Under the pieces are notes generated by a model. The model saw only the letters and a program-made list of their open reading frames with translations, was not told the DNA's origin and ran no database searches. Position numbers and translations under genes: made by a program. Shown piece by piece: positions 41,499 to 50,971 of a stretch of DNA of 64,000 nt. Position 1 is the stretch's first letter. Each line of letters starts with the position of its first letter. Origin of the DNA: SIG672 sp045605765 (lineage in GTDB: Bacteria > Bacillota > Clostridia > Oscillospirales > CAG-272); NCBI GenBank assembly GCA_045605765.1, contig JAZUQQ010000057.1, positions 62,001 to 126,000 on the forward strand, given 5' to 3'.

Positions 41499-42878
41499 TT
41501 AGCCAAGAGCCTCAATAATCTTTTCGAGTGCCATTGCGCGGCTTGCTTTGAAAAGAATAACATCTCCCTCGGCCGTATTTTCCATTACGGACGCAGCAAT
41601 GTTTTTATAATCGTTATCCTCAAAAGCAAATATATTCTTCATTGCACAGTTTGATGCCGATGCCGCGATATCAAGCGCAAGCTCGCCGACTGTAAAAAGA
41701 ATATCAACGCCATTTTTGACTACCTCGGTGCCGACCTCAATATGAGCCTCGGTCGAGTAGTTTCCAAGCTCCTTCATGTCTCCGAGCACGGCTACCTTTC
41801 TCGCACCGCTTCTTTGCGCTGTAGAAGAAAGCACTTTGAGGGCCGCTTTTACAGATTCGGGCGAAGCGTTATAACAGTCTGCGATTATAGTCCTGCCGTT
41901 CGCTTTGTAAATATTCTGACGCATTCCCGTGTTTTTGAAGTTCATAAGACCTCGGCGTATCTCAAATTCGCCCATGCCTGCGGAAATTCCTACGGCAAAG
42001 GCAAACGCCGCATTCATCACGTTATGACGTCCAAGGGCAGGAATTGTGATACTTTCGACCTTTTCTCCGTGTATCGAGAGATCGAACGCGCATCCGTTTT
42101 CACCTTCGATAACATTCTCTATAAAATAATCGCATTCCTTATTATTTTCTCCAACATATAAAGCTCCGTCGATGTCTTCAAGAAGAGGCTCGTCGCCGTT
42201 AAGTATCAAAATACCGTCGTGACGCATTCCCTTCCTTATCTCAAGCTTCGCGTCACGGATCCCCTCGCGCGAGCCAAGATTTTCTATATGTGACCTTCCT
42301 ATATTAGTTATCACGGCAATATTCGGAGAGGCTATCTTTGAAAGATATTCTATTTCTCCAAAATGGTTCATTCCCATTTCAAGGACTGCCGCATCGTTTT
42401 CAGGAGAAAGTCCGAGCAGCGTCATCGGAAGTCCTATATCGTTATTGAAATTACCCTCGGTTTTAAGAGTCTTGTATTTTTCACTGAGAACGGCGTAAAT
42501 GAATTCTTTGGTGGTAGTTTTTCCTATACTTCCGGTTACTGCCACAGTCAGAGGTCTGAGTTTATCCTTAAACGCTCTCGATATTCTTCCGAGTGCCTTT
42601 CTCGTATCGTCAACTACAACGTAAGAAATCTTCGTATCCTTCGGAACACGGTCGACAAGAGCGCAGATCGCGCCATTTTCATACGCCTTTTCAAGATAAT
42701 CGTGTCCGTCGAATTTTTCTCCGACGAGCGCGACAAAAAGACCGGAGTTTACTTTAACTCTCGAATCGGTGGTCACCGCTTTTATCTCGGTATTTTTATC
42801 TATATTACAGTAAAGGCTTCCGAAAGCCGTTTCTGCTATTTCGCTCAAAAGAAGAGTTCCTTTAACGTCAACTACCAT
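41499..42878 (-). CDS. murF: UDP-MurNAc-pentapeptide synthetase MurF
   Basis: ATP-dependent ligase that adds D-Ala-D-Ala to UDP-MurNAc-tripeptide. 459 residues with the three Mur ligase domains: N-terminal FVALVGEKFDGHDYLEKA, central ATPase VTGSIGKTTTKEF (P-loop), EGNFNNDIGLPMTLL and EMGMNHFGEIEYLSKIA, and a C-terminal domain with DCYNASPESVKAAL and LGDMKELG. RBS GAAAGGAC. It follows murE by 27 bp. Confidence 0.96.
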   Translation of the reverse strand: MVVDVKGTLLLSEIAETAFGSLYCNIDKNTEIKAVTTDSRVKVNSGLFVALVGEKFDGHDYLEKAYENGAICALVDRVPKDTKISYVVVDDTRKALGRISRAFKDKLRPLTVAVTGSIGKTTTKEFIYAVLSEKYKTLKTEGNFNNDIGLPMTLLGLSPENDAAVLEMGMNHFGEIEYLSKIASPNIAVITNIGRSHIENLGSREGIRDAKLEIRKGMRHDGILILNGDEPLLEDIDGALYVGENNKECDYFIENVIEGENGCAFDLSIHGEKVESITIPALGRHNVMNAAFAFAVGISAGMGEFEIRRGLMNFKNTGMRQNIYKANGRTIIADCYNASPESVKAALKVLSSTAQRSGARKVAVLGDMKELGNYSTEAHIEVGTEVVKNGVDILFTVGELALDIAASASNCAMKNIFAFEDNDYKNIAASVMENTAEGDVILFKASRAMALEKIIEALG

Positions 42879-42905
42879 AATTTTGTCCTTTCTGGGTTCA
42901 GTCGT

Positions 42906-44390
42906 TTAAAAAGAATACTTATCTCCGTATCTCTTTTTTACCGCCTTAAAGACCTCACCCTTTTCATCAAAGGGGTGTTTTCCGTCTTTGGTTATTTCAT
43001 AATTTTCATGACCCTTGCCTGCAACGAGAATTATTTCTCCGTCCAGTGCATTTTCTATCGCATAAGCTATCGCGTCACGGCGAGAGCATATGACCTTGAA
43101 ATTATCCTTACTTATTCCTGCGAGTATCTCGTTTATTATATCCATCGGCTCTTCACTTCGTGAATTATCGCTGGTTATAATGGCAAAGTCGGCAAGCCCG
43201 GTAGCTATTCTTCCCATTATCGGACGCTTAGTGCGATCTCTGTCGCCTCCGCATCCGAATAGTACCGTAAGCTTCTGAGACTCTTTTTTACTGTTGATAA
43301 GAGTAGTAAGTATATTTTCAATAGCATCGGGAGAATGAGCGTAGTCCGAAAATACAGAAAAAGGCATATCCTCGGGTGTGAGTCTTTCGATTCTGCCCGG
43401 AACTCCCGCAAAATTCTTTATTGACTTAACCACCGTACTATCATCTATTCCGAGAAGAATTGCAGCGGCAGCTGCTCCCATCGTATTATACACGCTGAAT
43501 TTACCCGCCATTGAGCTGACAATATCAAGCTCTTTATCCAAAAGAGTTACGAGCTTATAGTTTATTCCTTTAACAGACGAGAAATCCGCGTTATCCGCTT
43601 TAAAATCGCTATCGTTATCCATACCAAAGGTATAGCTCTTACAAATATTTTTCTTCGAAGAAACGAGGGTATATTCATTATCGGCGCAAAAAAGACCGAT
43701 TTTTGAATTCTCAAAAAGCTTTTCCTTTGTCCTCGCATAATCGTCCATATCGCCATGAAAATCGAGATGCTCGGGGGTGAGATTTGTATATATTCCGAGC
43801 TCGAATTTAAGCGGAGCTACTCTTCCTAGTGCAATAGAATGCGAGGATACTTCCATAAACAGATACTCGACGCCTTCGTCACGCATCTGAGCAAACATCT
43901 CGTAAAGATCTTCGGGAACGGGAGTAGTCATCGACGCCTCGTGGACCTTACCGCACCACATATTCTTGACCGTTCCGAGAAGACCAGTGCGGTATCCCGC
44001 GTCAGAAAATATTTTTTCGAGTATAAAGACTGTACTCGTTTTTCCGTTAGTTCCGGTAACGCCTATTATTTTCATATCTCTTTCGGGATTTCCGAAGGCG
44101 TTTGAAAAGATATACGAGGAGGCAAGACGCGTATTATCGACGACAACGCAAGGTATCGGGCAATTTTCGGGGATATATTCCACGATGGCACAGACCGCTC
44201 CCTTTTCTGCCGCATCGGCAATAAAGCTATGTCCGTCAAATCTCGTTCCCGCAACCGCAACGAATGCGAAATTTCTATCTATTTTAGAGCTATTTGCCGT
44301 AACTCCGCTGATCTCGATATCTGTGGCATTTCCCATATCGAGAACGTTTGCTCCGCAGAGAAGATCTTTTATCTTCATATTTACGTACAT
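42906..44390 (-). CDS. murE: UDP-MurNAc-tripeptide synthetase MurE
   Basis: Adds the third peptide residue to UDP-MurNAc-dipeptide. 494 residues. P-loop VTGTNGKTSTVF, NLTPEHLDFHGDMDDY (typical MurE), and FGCGGDRDRTKRPIMG. The specificity loop reads TSDNSRSEEP: it keeps the Asp-Asn-x-Arg of meso-diaminopimelate enzymes (DNPR), with Ser replacing Pro. A DAP-containing wall is therefore likely. Start ATG 44390 has GGAGGT upstream; a second in-frame ATG at 44378 is too far from it. Confidence 0.95.
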   Translation of the reverse strand: MYVNMKIKDLLCGANVLDMGNATDIEISGVTANSSKIDRNFAFVAVAGTRFDGHSFIADAAEKGAVCAIVEYIPENCPIPCVVVDNTRLASSYIFSNAFGNPERDMKIIGVTGTNGKTSTVFILEKIFSDAGYRTGLLGTVKNMWCGKVHEASMTTPVPEDLYEMFAQMRDEGVEYLFMEVSSHSIALGRVAPLKFELGIYTNLTPEHLDFHGDMDDYARTKEKLFENSKIGLFCADNEYTLVSSKKNICKSYTFGMDNDSDFKADNADFSSVKGINYKLVTLLDKELDIVSSMAGKFSVYNTMGAAAAAILLGIDDSTVVKSIKNFAGVPGRIERLTPEDMPFSVFSDYAHSPDAIENILTTLINSKKESQKLTVLFGCGGDRDRTKRPIMGRIATGLADFAIITSDNSRSEEPMDIINEILAGISKDNFKVICSRRDAIAYAIENALDGEIILVAGKGHENYEITKDGKHPFDEKGEVFKAVKKRYGDKYSF

Positions 44391-44414
44391 CTTTTACCTC
44401 CTTAAAATGACTTT

Positions 44415-46682
44415 TTAATCGGTACTGTCCATGTGCTGACACCGTATGGTAATAACGGCGCCCTGTTGGATACGGGTTCCAGCCTCGTGGCTTTGCGACA
44501 TAACTATCGCGCCCACACCCTCATCATAGTTAGTAGCACCTTCAATAAGAACGTTTAGTCCGAGGGACGCGAGTTGTTTTATCGCATTTGCCGCTGTCTG
44601 ATCCACCATATTCGGAACGGTTACATATCTGGTTTCGGTCGATCCGCCCGTATAGAGTATTATCTTTCCGTTTATCTTGGTTATCTTCGTTCCCGATGCA
44701 GGAATCTGATTGGTTACCGTATCTCCGTCTCCTATTATTTCATAAGAAAGACCGAGTTTTCTGATAGCTGCCGTCGCACTACTAAGCGAAGTTCCTTTAT
44801 AATTGCTGACACTTATAGCCATTCTGTTCATTTCTTCACTGCTATAATTTCGTTCTACTCCCAGATAAGGAAGAAGCTCGGAAAGAAGCATCGATACGTA
44901 AGGTGCGGCAACGGTTCCGCCGTATTTATTCCTGGTACCAGGTTCATCAACCATAAGAAGTACAACTATTTCGGGATCGTCAGCAGGCGCGATAGCGATA
45001 CAAGAACCGACTCGGTAGTCCTTTTTACCTGTTTCGGGGTTGACCTTATCTCTCTTCTCCGAAGTTCCTGTCTTTCCTGCTATCTTATATCCCGCAACGT
45101 ATGCATTTTTAGCAGCCCCGCCTCCCGATACGCCTTGTTCGAGAACATTGAGAAGAAGCTCACAGGTGTGGGAGCTGAGCACCTTTTTCTTAGTGGTTAC
45201 CTCGTGCTTTACGACCTCGTTTCCATTTGAGTCGATAAGCGCACTTACGACGTACGGCTCAACGACGTATCCTCCGTTTGCAACCACAGAAAGAGCAGTT
45301 ACGTGTTGGAGAGGTGTAGTCTTAAAGGTCTGACCGAAGCTGTAGCAAGCAAGCTCGACCTCGTTAAATCCCGACTGTGCAACATAAAGTCCGCGGGATT
45401 CACCGGGAAGGTCTATTCCAGTCGTTGAAGTGTATCCGTAATTTGAAAAATACTGATAATATTTCGTTTTTCCAAGCTTTGCCGCAACCTGCATCATAGC
45501 AGGGTTACAGGAAGCTTGAAGCAGTTTCGCGAACGTCTTGGTTCCGTGTCCGTATCTATTATGACAATGAATTATCGTACCGTCCGAGAATTTAAGGCTT
45601 CCTCTACACGACATAGTGTCGTTAAAGCTTATGACGCCCTCTTCGAGCGCGGCGGCGGTGGACATCACCTTCATAGTCGATCCGGGCTCGTAAAGATAGC
45701 TCACCGATCTGTTATTCCACATCGAATATATCTGCGTCCAGAGCGCCTCGTTATATTCACTCGTGCCGTTTTCGTATCCCGAAGCCGCAAGCTTATCGGC
45801 AAAAAGCGTATCACCAAGACTGTACGGGGAATTAAGATTAAAGCTCGGATACTGTCCCATAGCAAGTACAGCGCCGGTTTTGACGTTCATAACAAGTCCG
45901 ATAGACGGTTCTCCGCCTTTACCGTTGTTGAAAGCGTCTTCGAGCTGCTTTTCGAGCATTCTCTGTATATTAACATCGATGGTGAGGACCGCACTGAGTC
46001 CGTCCTCGGCATCAACGTAATAGTCGTAATCATCGGGCATTTCAGCACTTTGCGCGTTTCTCGTTACGATATATCTGCCGGGTGTTCCTTCGAGATAGCT
46101 GTTATAGCTGTACTCGATACCGAGCAGACCCTTATCCGTACCCATAACGCCTACTACGTTTGCCGCGAGACCACCGTAAGGATAATATCTTACCGGAGTT
46201 GCTTGGAGGTATATCTTTCTCGAAAGTCCGTATTTCGAGATGAACGCCCTTACCTTTTCGGCAAGCTCCTCGTCCGCTTTACGCTTGATAGTTTCGTCCT
46301 TGCTTCCCTTTCTGAGAGCTCTTTTATATACGGTATCGCGGTCAACTCCAATGATCTCCGAAAGACCGTCGGCTATAAGTGCCGCGGTCTCCTCGGCACC
46401 TCCCGCGCTCGATCCGCTCTGTATAGCGACCGGATCTATAAAAATTCGGTATGTAGTTACGTTTATTGCAAGCGGGGTCATATTTGAGTCGTATATCATT
46501 CCCCTGTCTGCACTGATCGTATATTCCTGCTGAATATTGTTTATAAGCTTATTCTGATAATATTGGTATTCATTAACCTGCATCGAAAAAAGCTTTATCG
46601 AAACGCAGACCGCACATATAAACATTACTATAAATAGAACGGTTCCTCTATGTGATATTCTGCGAAGGCGTTCCTTTTCCAT
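44415..46682 (-). CDS. Class B penicillin-binding protein with PASTA domains (FtsI/SpoVD type)
   Basis: Septal or spore-cortex transpeptidase, 755 residues. Cytoplasmic RRISHRG and one span (about 14-36), then the dimerisation domain (ADRGMIYDSNMTPLA). The transpeptidase domain has the SxxK motif in YEPGSTMKVMST, SxN as SCNPAMM and the KTG motif in AGKTGTSE. Two PASTA domains end the protein (about 635-695 and 698-750, TVPNMVDQTAANAIKQL). Two PASTA units suggest the division enzyme rather than SpoVD, which usually has one. ATG 46682 with AGGAGA is chosen; the frame stays open upstream but lacks an RBS. Confidence 0.92.
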   Translation of the reverse strand: MEKERLRRISHRGTVLFIVMFICAVCVSIKLFSMQVNEYQYYQNKLINNIQQEYTISADRGMIYDSNMTPLAINVTTYRIFIDPVAIQSGSSAGGAEETAALIADGLSEIIGVDRDTVYKRALRKGSKDETIKRKADEELAEKVRAFISKYGLSRKIYLQATPVRYYPYGGLAANVVGVMGTDKGLLGIEYSYNSYLEGTPGRYIVTRNAQSAEMPDDYDYYVDAEDGLSAVLTIDVNIQRMLEKQLEDAFNNGKGGEPSIGLVMNVKTGAVLAMGQYPSFNLNSPYSLGDTLFADKLAASGYENGTSEYNEALWTQIYSMWNNRSVSYLYEPGSTMKVMSTAAALEEGVISFNDTMSCRGSLKFSDGTIIHCHNRYGHGTKTFAKLLQASCNPAMMQVAAKLGKTKYYQYFSNYGYTSTTGIDLPGESRGLYVAQSGFNEVELACYSFGQTFKTTPLQHVTALSVVANGGYVVEPYVVSALIDSNGNEVVKHEVTTKKKVLSSHTCELLLNVLEQGVSGGGAAKNAYVAGYKIAGKTGTSEKRDKVNPETGKKDYRVGSCIAIAPADDPEIVVLLMVDEPGTRNKYGGTVAAPYVSMLLSELLPYLGVERNYSSEEMNRMAISVSNYKGTSLSSATAAIRKLGLSYEIIGDGDTVTNQIPASGTKITKINGKIILYTGGSTETRYVTVPNMVDQTAANAIKQLASLGLNVLIEGATNYDEGVGAIVMSQSHEAGTRIQQGAVITIRCQHMDSTD

Positions 46683-46813
46683 CTGATCTCTCCTGATATT
46701 TTTGCGCCGAAAAAGTCGGAAATTCCCGAATTTTTGGCAGTTAATTTCTCTAAAAAACAGCAATTTGAGAGCAAAGCCGTTCAGCCTCACTCTCAAAAAG
46801 TTTATACTTCATT

Positions 46814-47497
46814 TTATTCGACACCGGTCAAAGTATTCCATGCGTGAAGGATGTTCTCGCCAAGAGCAGACATGACTATCGATGCAAGGCTCTTATGCGA
46901 ATCGTCCTCAGTTTCATAAACCTCAATTATATCCTGCGAGGTGATTTCGACATACTCGCCCTGACCGTCTTTATCACTTATCATTCCATGAGTTTTTGCA
47001 TATTCTTCTACGTTTTTGTTTTTTACAACGAGTTCTGTCTCACACTGTTCAAGATCTGCTTCGAGACTCTTGATAGTATTTTGCATATTTGCTATTCCCT
47101 TGGAGTACTCGTTAATAAGAACGTACTGATTTACTATAAGGAAAGCAAGTGCAAAAACCGACACGAAAACCATTACCGCTCTTATGGGAAACTTACTTTT
47201 CTTCTTTTCGAGCACATTATCGGTAGCAAATATGTTTTTTCTGACTTCGGTGGGTTTCGTGATCTCACGCTTTTTGTTGCCCGTTATCGATACTACGGAC
47301 ATTTCATCATTAAAGTCAGCGAGTGCGAGCTCTTTGCTTTCGATCTGCTTGTCCGTAGATTCGATCTCACACTTTTCCTTTATTTCTCCTTCACTGCTTC
47401 TCTTGCGGCGGGTGATGAAATCATCCGTAACAGGAGTGTTATTTTTTTCGGTAGTATTCGATTGTTTCTCAAATCCGAATTCATCAAACGACTTCAT
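46814..47497 (-). CDS. ftsL: FtsL-like division protein
   Basis: 227 residues. A long charged cytoplasmic N-terminus (about 105 residues, unusual for FtsL), one span (about 106-127, AVMVFVSVFALAFLIVNQYVL), then an external coiled coil (SKGIANMQNTIKSLEADLEQCETEL) and a short tail. Sequence similarity to FtsL is weak, as is normal; identity rests on topology and on position between rsmH and the class B PBP gene. It would link FtsB/DivIC, FtsQ and the transpeptidase. RBS AAGGCG. Confidence 0.75.
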   Translation of the reverse strand: MKSFDEFGFEKQSNTTEKNNTPVTDDFITRRKRSSEGEIKEKCEIESTDKQIESKELALADFNDEMSVVSITGNKKREITKPTEVRKNIFATDNVLEKKKSKFPIRAVMVFVSVFALAFLIVNQYVLINEYSKGIANMQNTIKSLEADLEQCETELVVKNKNVEEYAKTHGMISDKDGQGEYVEITSQDIIEVYETEDDSHKSLASIVMSALGENILHAWNTLTGVE

Positions 47498-47563
47498 CTT
47501 ATAAACCGCGCCTTAATATGTAAAGGCAATCCTTTCAAATAATATCTGTAATTTTCTAAGTTA

Positions 47564-48520
47564 TTAAAGCTTTTCTGCCGCTCTCAGCTTAGCACTGTGA
47601 GAACGGTTATTTATTTCGAGCTCCTGACTGCTCGGAAGCAGAGGCTTTCTGCTAAGCGGTCTTATCGTCGGTTTTTTACCGCACACACACACCGGAAACG
47701 CCGGTGGACAGGTACATCCGCTCGAAAGCTCTGAGAAGGTCTGCTTTACTATCCTGTCTTCGAGCGAATGAAAGGTAAGTACCGCTATCCTACCTTCTTT
47801 ATTAAGAAGCTCACAGAGCACTCTGAGCGTGGGAGCTATTATATCAAGCTCATTATTCACCGCTATTCTGAGCGCCTGGAAGGTCCTCTTGGCAGGGTGT
47901 CCTGCATCTCTTTGGGCCGCCATCGGAACTGCACGCCTTATTATTTCGACGAGCTTGTCCGTAGTTTCTATAGGAGATATTTCTCTTTCCTTTACAATTT
48001 CGGAAGCGATTCGCGGAGCAAATCTCTCTTCTCCGTATTCGTAAATAATCTTTTTTATTTCAGACTCTGAAAATCCGTTTACTATATCGTAAGCGGTTAG
48101 CTTGTCCCTGTTGTCCATTCTCATATCGAGTCTGCCTGAAAATCTGTAAGAGAAGCCTCTATCGGGAGAATCAAACTGATGAGATGACGCCCCAAGATCT
48201 ATGAGTGCTCCGTCTATCTTCTCTATGCCGAGTTCTCTTACAACCTCTCCGACTTCTGAGAAATTGCTTCTTATTATAGTAACGACATCCGAGTAAGGAG
48301 CCAGTCTCTTACTTGCCGCCGCTATTGCTTCTTCATCACGGTCAAGACAGATGAGTCTGCCTTTTCCGCTTTCCAGTTTTTCGGCTATCTTGATACTGTG
48401 CCCTGCACCGCCTGTTGTACAATCAACGTACACTCCGTCGGGCTTTATATCCAGCGCATCTATACACTCACTGAGCATAACCGAAAAATGAGAGAATTGT
48501 TGACAAATTTCGTTACTCAT
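47564..48520 (-). CDS. rsmH: 16S rRNA N4-methyltransferase RsmH (MraW)
   Basis: Methylates N4 of C1402 in 16S rRNA. 318 residues. FSVMLSECIDAL opens the protein; TTGGAGHSIKIAE is the SAM-binding loop. ALIDLGASSHQFDSPDRGFS is the diagnostic motif, FQALRIAVNNELD and VLTFHSLEDRIVKQTF are conserved late blocks, and a Cys-rich PP...C segment lies near the end. It follows mraZ by 29 bp. Confidence 0.96.
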   Translation of the reverse strand: MSNEICQQFSHFSVMLSECIDALDIKPDGVYVDCTTGGAGHSIKIAEKLESGKGRLICLDRDEEAIAAASKRLAPYSDVVTIIRSNFSEVGEVVRELGIEKIDGALIDLGASSHQFDSPDRGFSYRFSGRLDMRMDNRDKLTAYDIVNGFSESEIKKIIYEYGEERFAPRIASEIVKEREISPIETTDKLVEIIRRAVPMAAQRDAGHPAKRTFQALRIAVNNELDIIAPTLRVLCELLNKEGRIAVLTFHSLEDRIVKQTFSELSSGCTCPPAFPVCVCGKKPTIRPLSRKPLLPSSQELEINNRSHSAKLRAAEKL

Positions 48521-48549
48521 GTTAAAATAAATTCCCTTATCCGATACGC

Positions 48550-48993
48550 TTAGAGGTTGTTCTTGGAAAGCATATCTCTTATACTCTCGTTTGTGACCTC
48601 AACCTCGCTTCCGAGGTATTCCTCTTCGCTCCATATTTCAGCATAGTCACCTGCGCCGAGCGTAACGATGTTCTTTTCAAGCCCTGCATATTCGCACAGG
48701 TGCTGAGGTATCGCTATTCTTCCCTGCGAATCTATCTCAGCAAGCTTCGAGTTTGCATACAGCCATCTGCGAAGCACTCTGAGCTCTTCGGAAGGAAGCG
48801 CCTTTATCTTCTCATCGAGTGCCTTCCATGCGGAAATGGAAAATACCTTGATGCACTTATCGGTGGATCTAGATATGACCACCTGTGTACCGAGGAAAGA
48901 TCTGTACTCAGACGGAAGTATTATTCTCTTTTTGGAATCTATGGTATGTTTGTGGATACCAAGCATACTCTGAAACAGTTCTAATTCTTCCAT
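48550..48993 (-). CDS. mraZ: Transcriptional regulator MraZ
   Basis: DNA-binding AbrB-like protein at the head of the dcw cluster, which typically represses the cluster by binding repeats near the promoter. 147 residues with two SpoVT/AbrB-like halves: HTIDSKKRIILPSEYRSFLG and AEIDSQGRIAIPQHLCEYAG. The start is uncertain: ATG 48993 is used; GTG 49008 in frame sits on the GGGAG RBS, and ATG at about 48972 lacks one. I could not identify the direct repeats MraZ usually binds. Confidence 0.92.
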   Translation of the reverse strand: MEELELFQSMLGIHKHTIDSKKRIILPSEYRSFLGTQVVISRSTDKCIKVFSISAWKALDEKIKALPSEELRVLRRWLYANSKLAEIDSQGRIAIPQHLCEYAGLEKNIVTLGAGDYAEIWSEEEYLGSEVEVTNESIRDMLSKNNL

Positions 48994-49035
48994 TCCGAGC
49001 CATTTCACTCCCTTTTACTCCATTTCGTTACACTC

Positions 49036-49064
49036 ATTATAAGATGTAAACCACCTGCTGTCAA
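49036..49064 (-). promoter_or_regulatory. Main dcw cluster promoter
   Basis: Perfect TTGACA (49059-49064), 17 bp, perfect TATAAT (49036-49041) on the minus strand, about 45 bp before mraZ. Confidence 0.92.
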
Positions 49065-49533
49065 GGCGATTGAAAAGCTTTCGTACGAGGATTTTCCACT
49101 TTTTCAAAAAAATTACGAAACATAAAAACATTTTTTTACATTGTTCTTCGGCATACTGAAAATTTGTTCGCTTTTACCATTATATTCCACCAAAAGATCG
49201 TTTATTCACATAAAACCGCCGTTTACCACCCGAAAAAACCATCACCCGACCGAATATTCTGATGAGTTTTGACATCCTTAAAATATGCTTTATAGTATAA
49301 TAAAGTATGAAAATTCCATTGTTCAATACATTTGTATACACTTAAAATATGCCCTTTAAAAGTTCTTTTTCCTTTAGTACTCAGACGCCCTTTCTCTCCA
49401 TCTTGCTTTAACCGCTTTTAACGTAGCAAGTCTCTTATTGTGGTTATTTTGTTATAAAAATCTTATTTTTGTATAGTGTTTTTAAGCGGATATACAGAAA
49501 ATGGTGTTTTTACAGGAAATTTGCGGAAAAGTC
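49065..49533. other. AT-rich spacer between divergent dcw and pgk promoters, no gene seen
   Basis: No ORF with an RBS and no perfect hairpin. A possible plus-strand promoter (TTGACA at about 49269, 18 bp, TAGTAT) would only drive a 12-codon ORF without RBS. Long T-runs on the plus strand suggest bent DNA. Confidence 0.5.
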
Positions 49534-49562
49534 TTGATAATTTCTGCTTTTTGTGATAATAT
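49534..49562 (+). promoter_or_regulatory. Promoter of pgk-tpiA
   Basis: TTGATA (49534-49539), 17 bp, TAATAT (49557-49562). Confidence 0.65.
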
Positions 49563-49604
49563 TAGTATCGATAAAAAATAAATTTTATTTGAGAGGTGCA
49601 TTTT

Positions 49605-50903
49605 ATGTCAATGTATAACAAAAAGACTATCGAAGATATCGATGTCAAAGGCAAAAAGGTTCTCGTAAGATGTGATTTCAACGTTCCTATGAAGGACGGC
49701 GTTATCACCGATACCAAGCGTATCGTAGGTGCTATTCCCACCATCAAGTATCTCGTTGACGCAGGCGCAGCAGTTATTCTCTGCTCTCATATGGGTCGTC
49801 CTCACAACATTTTCAACGAAACTCTCAAGCTTGATAAAAAGGAAGCAAAGAAAATCGCTGCTCTTCCCGAGGCTGAGCAGGCAGGTGCTACCGCAGCCGC
49901 TCTTGAGAAGGCAAAAGGCGACGTAGTTAAGTTCTCTCTTAAACCCGTTGCAGAAAAACTTGCTGAGCTTCTCGGACAGAATGTTATCATGGCAAGCGAT
50001 GTTATCGGTTCTGACGCAAAGGCTAAGGCTGCTGCTCTTAAAAGCGGTGAGATCCTTATCATCGAAAACGTTCGTTTCCATCAAGAAGAGGAAAAGAACG
50101 ATCCTGCTTTCGCCAAGGAACTCGCTTCTATGGCAGAGATCTACGTAAACGATGCATTCGGTACTGCGCACCGCGCTCACGCTTCGACCGCAGGCGTTGC
50201 AGACTACCTTCCCGCAGTTTGCGGCTACCTCATTCAGAAAGAAATTTCGGTTATGGGTCAGGCTCTTGAAGATCCCAAGCGTCCCTTCATCGCTATTCTC
50301 GGAGGCGCAAAGGTATCCGACAAGATCGGCGTTATTAATAATCTTATTGAAAAGGTAGATACCCTTATCATCGGTGGCGGAATGGCTTACACCTTCTTTA
50401 AGGCAAACGGTCTCGACATCGGTACTTCTATATGCGAAAACGACAAGCTCGATCTCGCAAAGGAGCTTATGGCAAAGGCAGAGGCTAAGGGCGTTAACTT
50501 CCTTCTCCCGCTTGATAACATTGTGGGTAAAGAGTACGACGAAAACACCCAGTTTGCAGTAGTTGATTCCGACAAGATTCCCGCAGACTGGATGGGTCTT
50601 GACGTCGGTGAAAAGACTCGTGAGCTTTTTGCAAGCTACATCAAGGACGCAGGCACTGTAATCTGGAACGGACCTATGGGAGTTTCCGAGTGGGAAAACT
50701 TCGCAGGCGGTACCAGAGCTGTTGCCAAGGCTATCGCTGAAAGCAACGCTATCTCGATCATCGGAGGCGGCGACTCGGCGGCAGCAGTTGAAAATCTCGG
50801 TTACGCAGACCGTATGACTCACGTTTCGACGGGAGGCGGCGCATCGCTCGAATTCCTTGAAGGACTCGAACTCCCCGGAATTGCAGCTCTCAACGACAAA
50901 TAA
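49605..50903 (+). CDS. pgk: Phosphoglycerate kinase
   Basis: Glycolytic ATP-forming enzyme (1,3-bisphosphoglycerate to 3-phosphoglycerate). 432 residues. KKVLVRCDFNVPMKDG opens the protein. Further blocks are ILCSHMGRP, ENVRFHQEEEKN, NDAFGTAHRAHAST and ILGGAKVSDKIGVI. The ATP-site WNGPMGVSEWENFAGG and the hinge end GGGDSAAAVENLG, STGGGASLEFLEG are intact. It carries a modest Ala-rich insertion (LPEAEQAGATAAALEKAKG) in the N-domain. Codon choice is strongly biased, as expected for a highly expressed gene. ATG 49605 with GAGAGGT is chosen over ATG 49596. Confidence 0.98.
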   Translation: MSMYNKKTIEDIDVKGKKVLVRCDFNVPMKDGVITDTKRIVGAIPTIKYLVDAGAAVILCSHMGRPHNIFNETLKLDKKEAKKIAALPEAEQAGATAAALEKAKGDVVKFSLKPVAEKLAELLGQNVIMASDVIGSDAKAKAAALKSGEILIIENVRFHQEEEKNDPAFAKELASMAEIYVNDAFGTAHRAHASTAGVADYLPAVCGYLIQKEISVMGQALEDPKRPFIAILGGAKVSDKIGVINNLIEKVDTLIIGGGMAYTFFKANGLDIGTSICENDKLDLAKELMAKAEAKGVNFLLPLDNIVGKEYDENTQFAVVDSDKIPADWMGLDVGEKTRELFASYIKDAGTVIWNGPMGVSEWENFAGGTRAVAKAIAESNAISIIGGGDSAAAVENLGYADRMTHVSTGGGASLEFLEGLELPGIAALNDK

Positions 50904-50971
50904 TTAAAATATAAATTTATAATTTATATACAGCAAAATACTTTTCTAAAACCAAGGATGGATAATTAAAA

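Noticed and set aside
45516..46487. Plus-strand ORF of 323 codons
   Set aside because: Antisense to the class B PBP; basic, low-information product.
49260..49352. Promoter plus 12-codon ORF in the mraZ-pgk spacer
   Set aside because: Spacing is 18 bp to a weak -10, and the ORF has no RBS and no conservation signal that I can judge.
49608..50822. Minus-strand ORF of 404 codons
   Set aside because: Antisense to pgk; an artefact of the biased codon use of a highly expressed gene.
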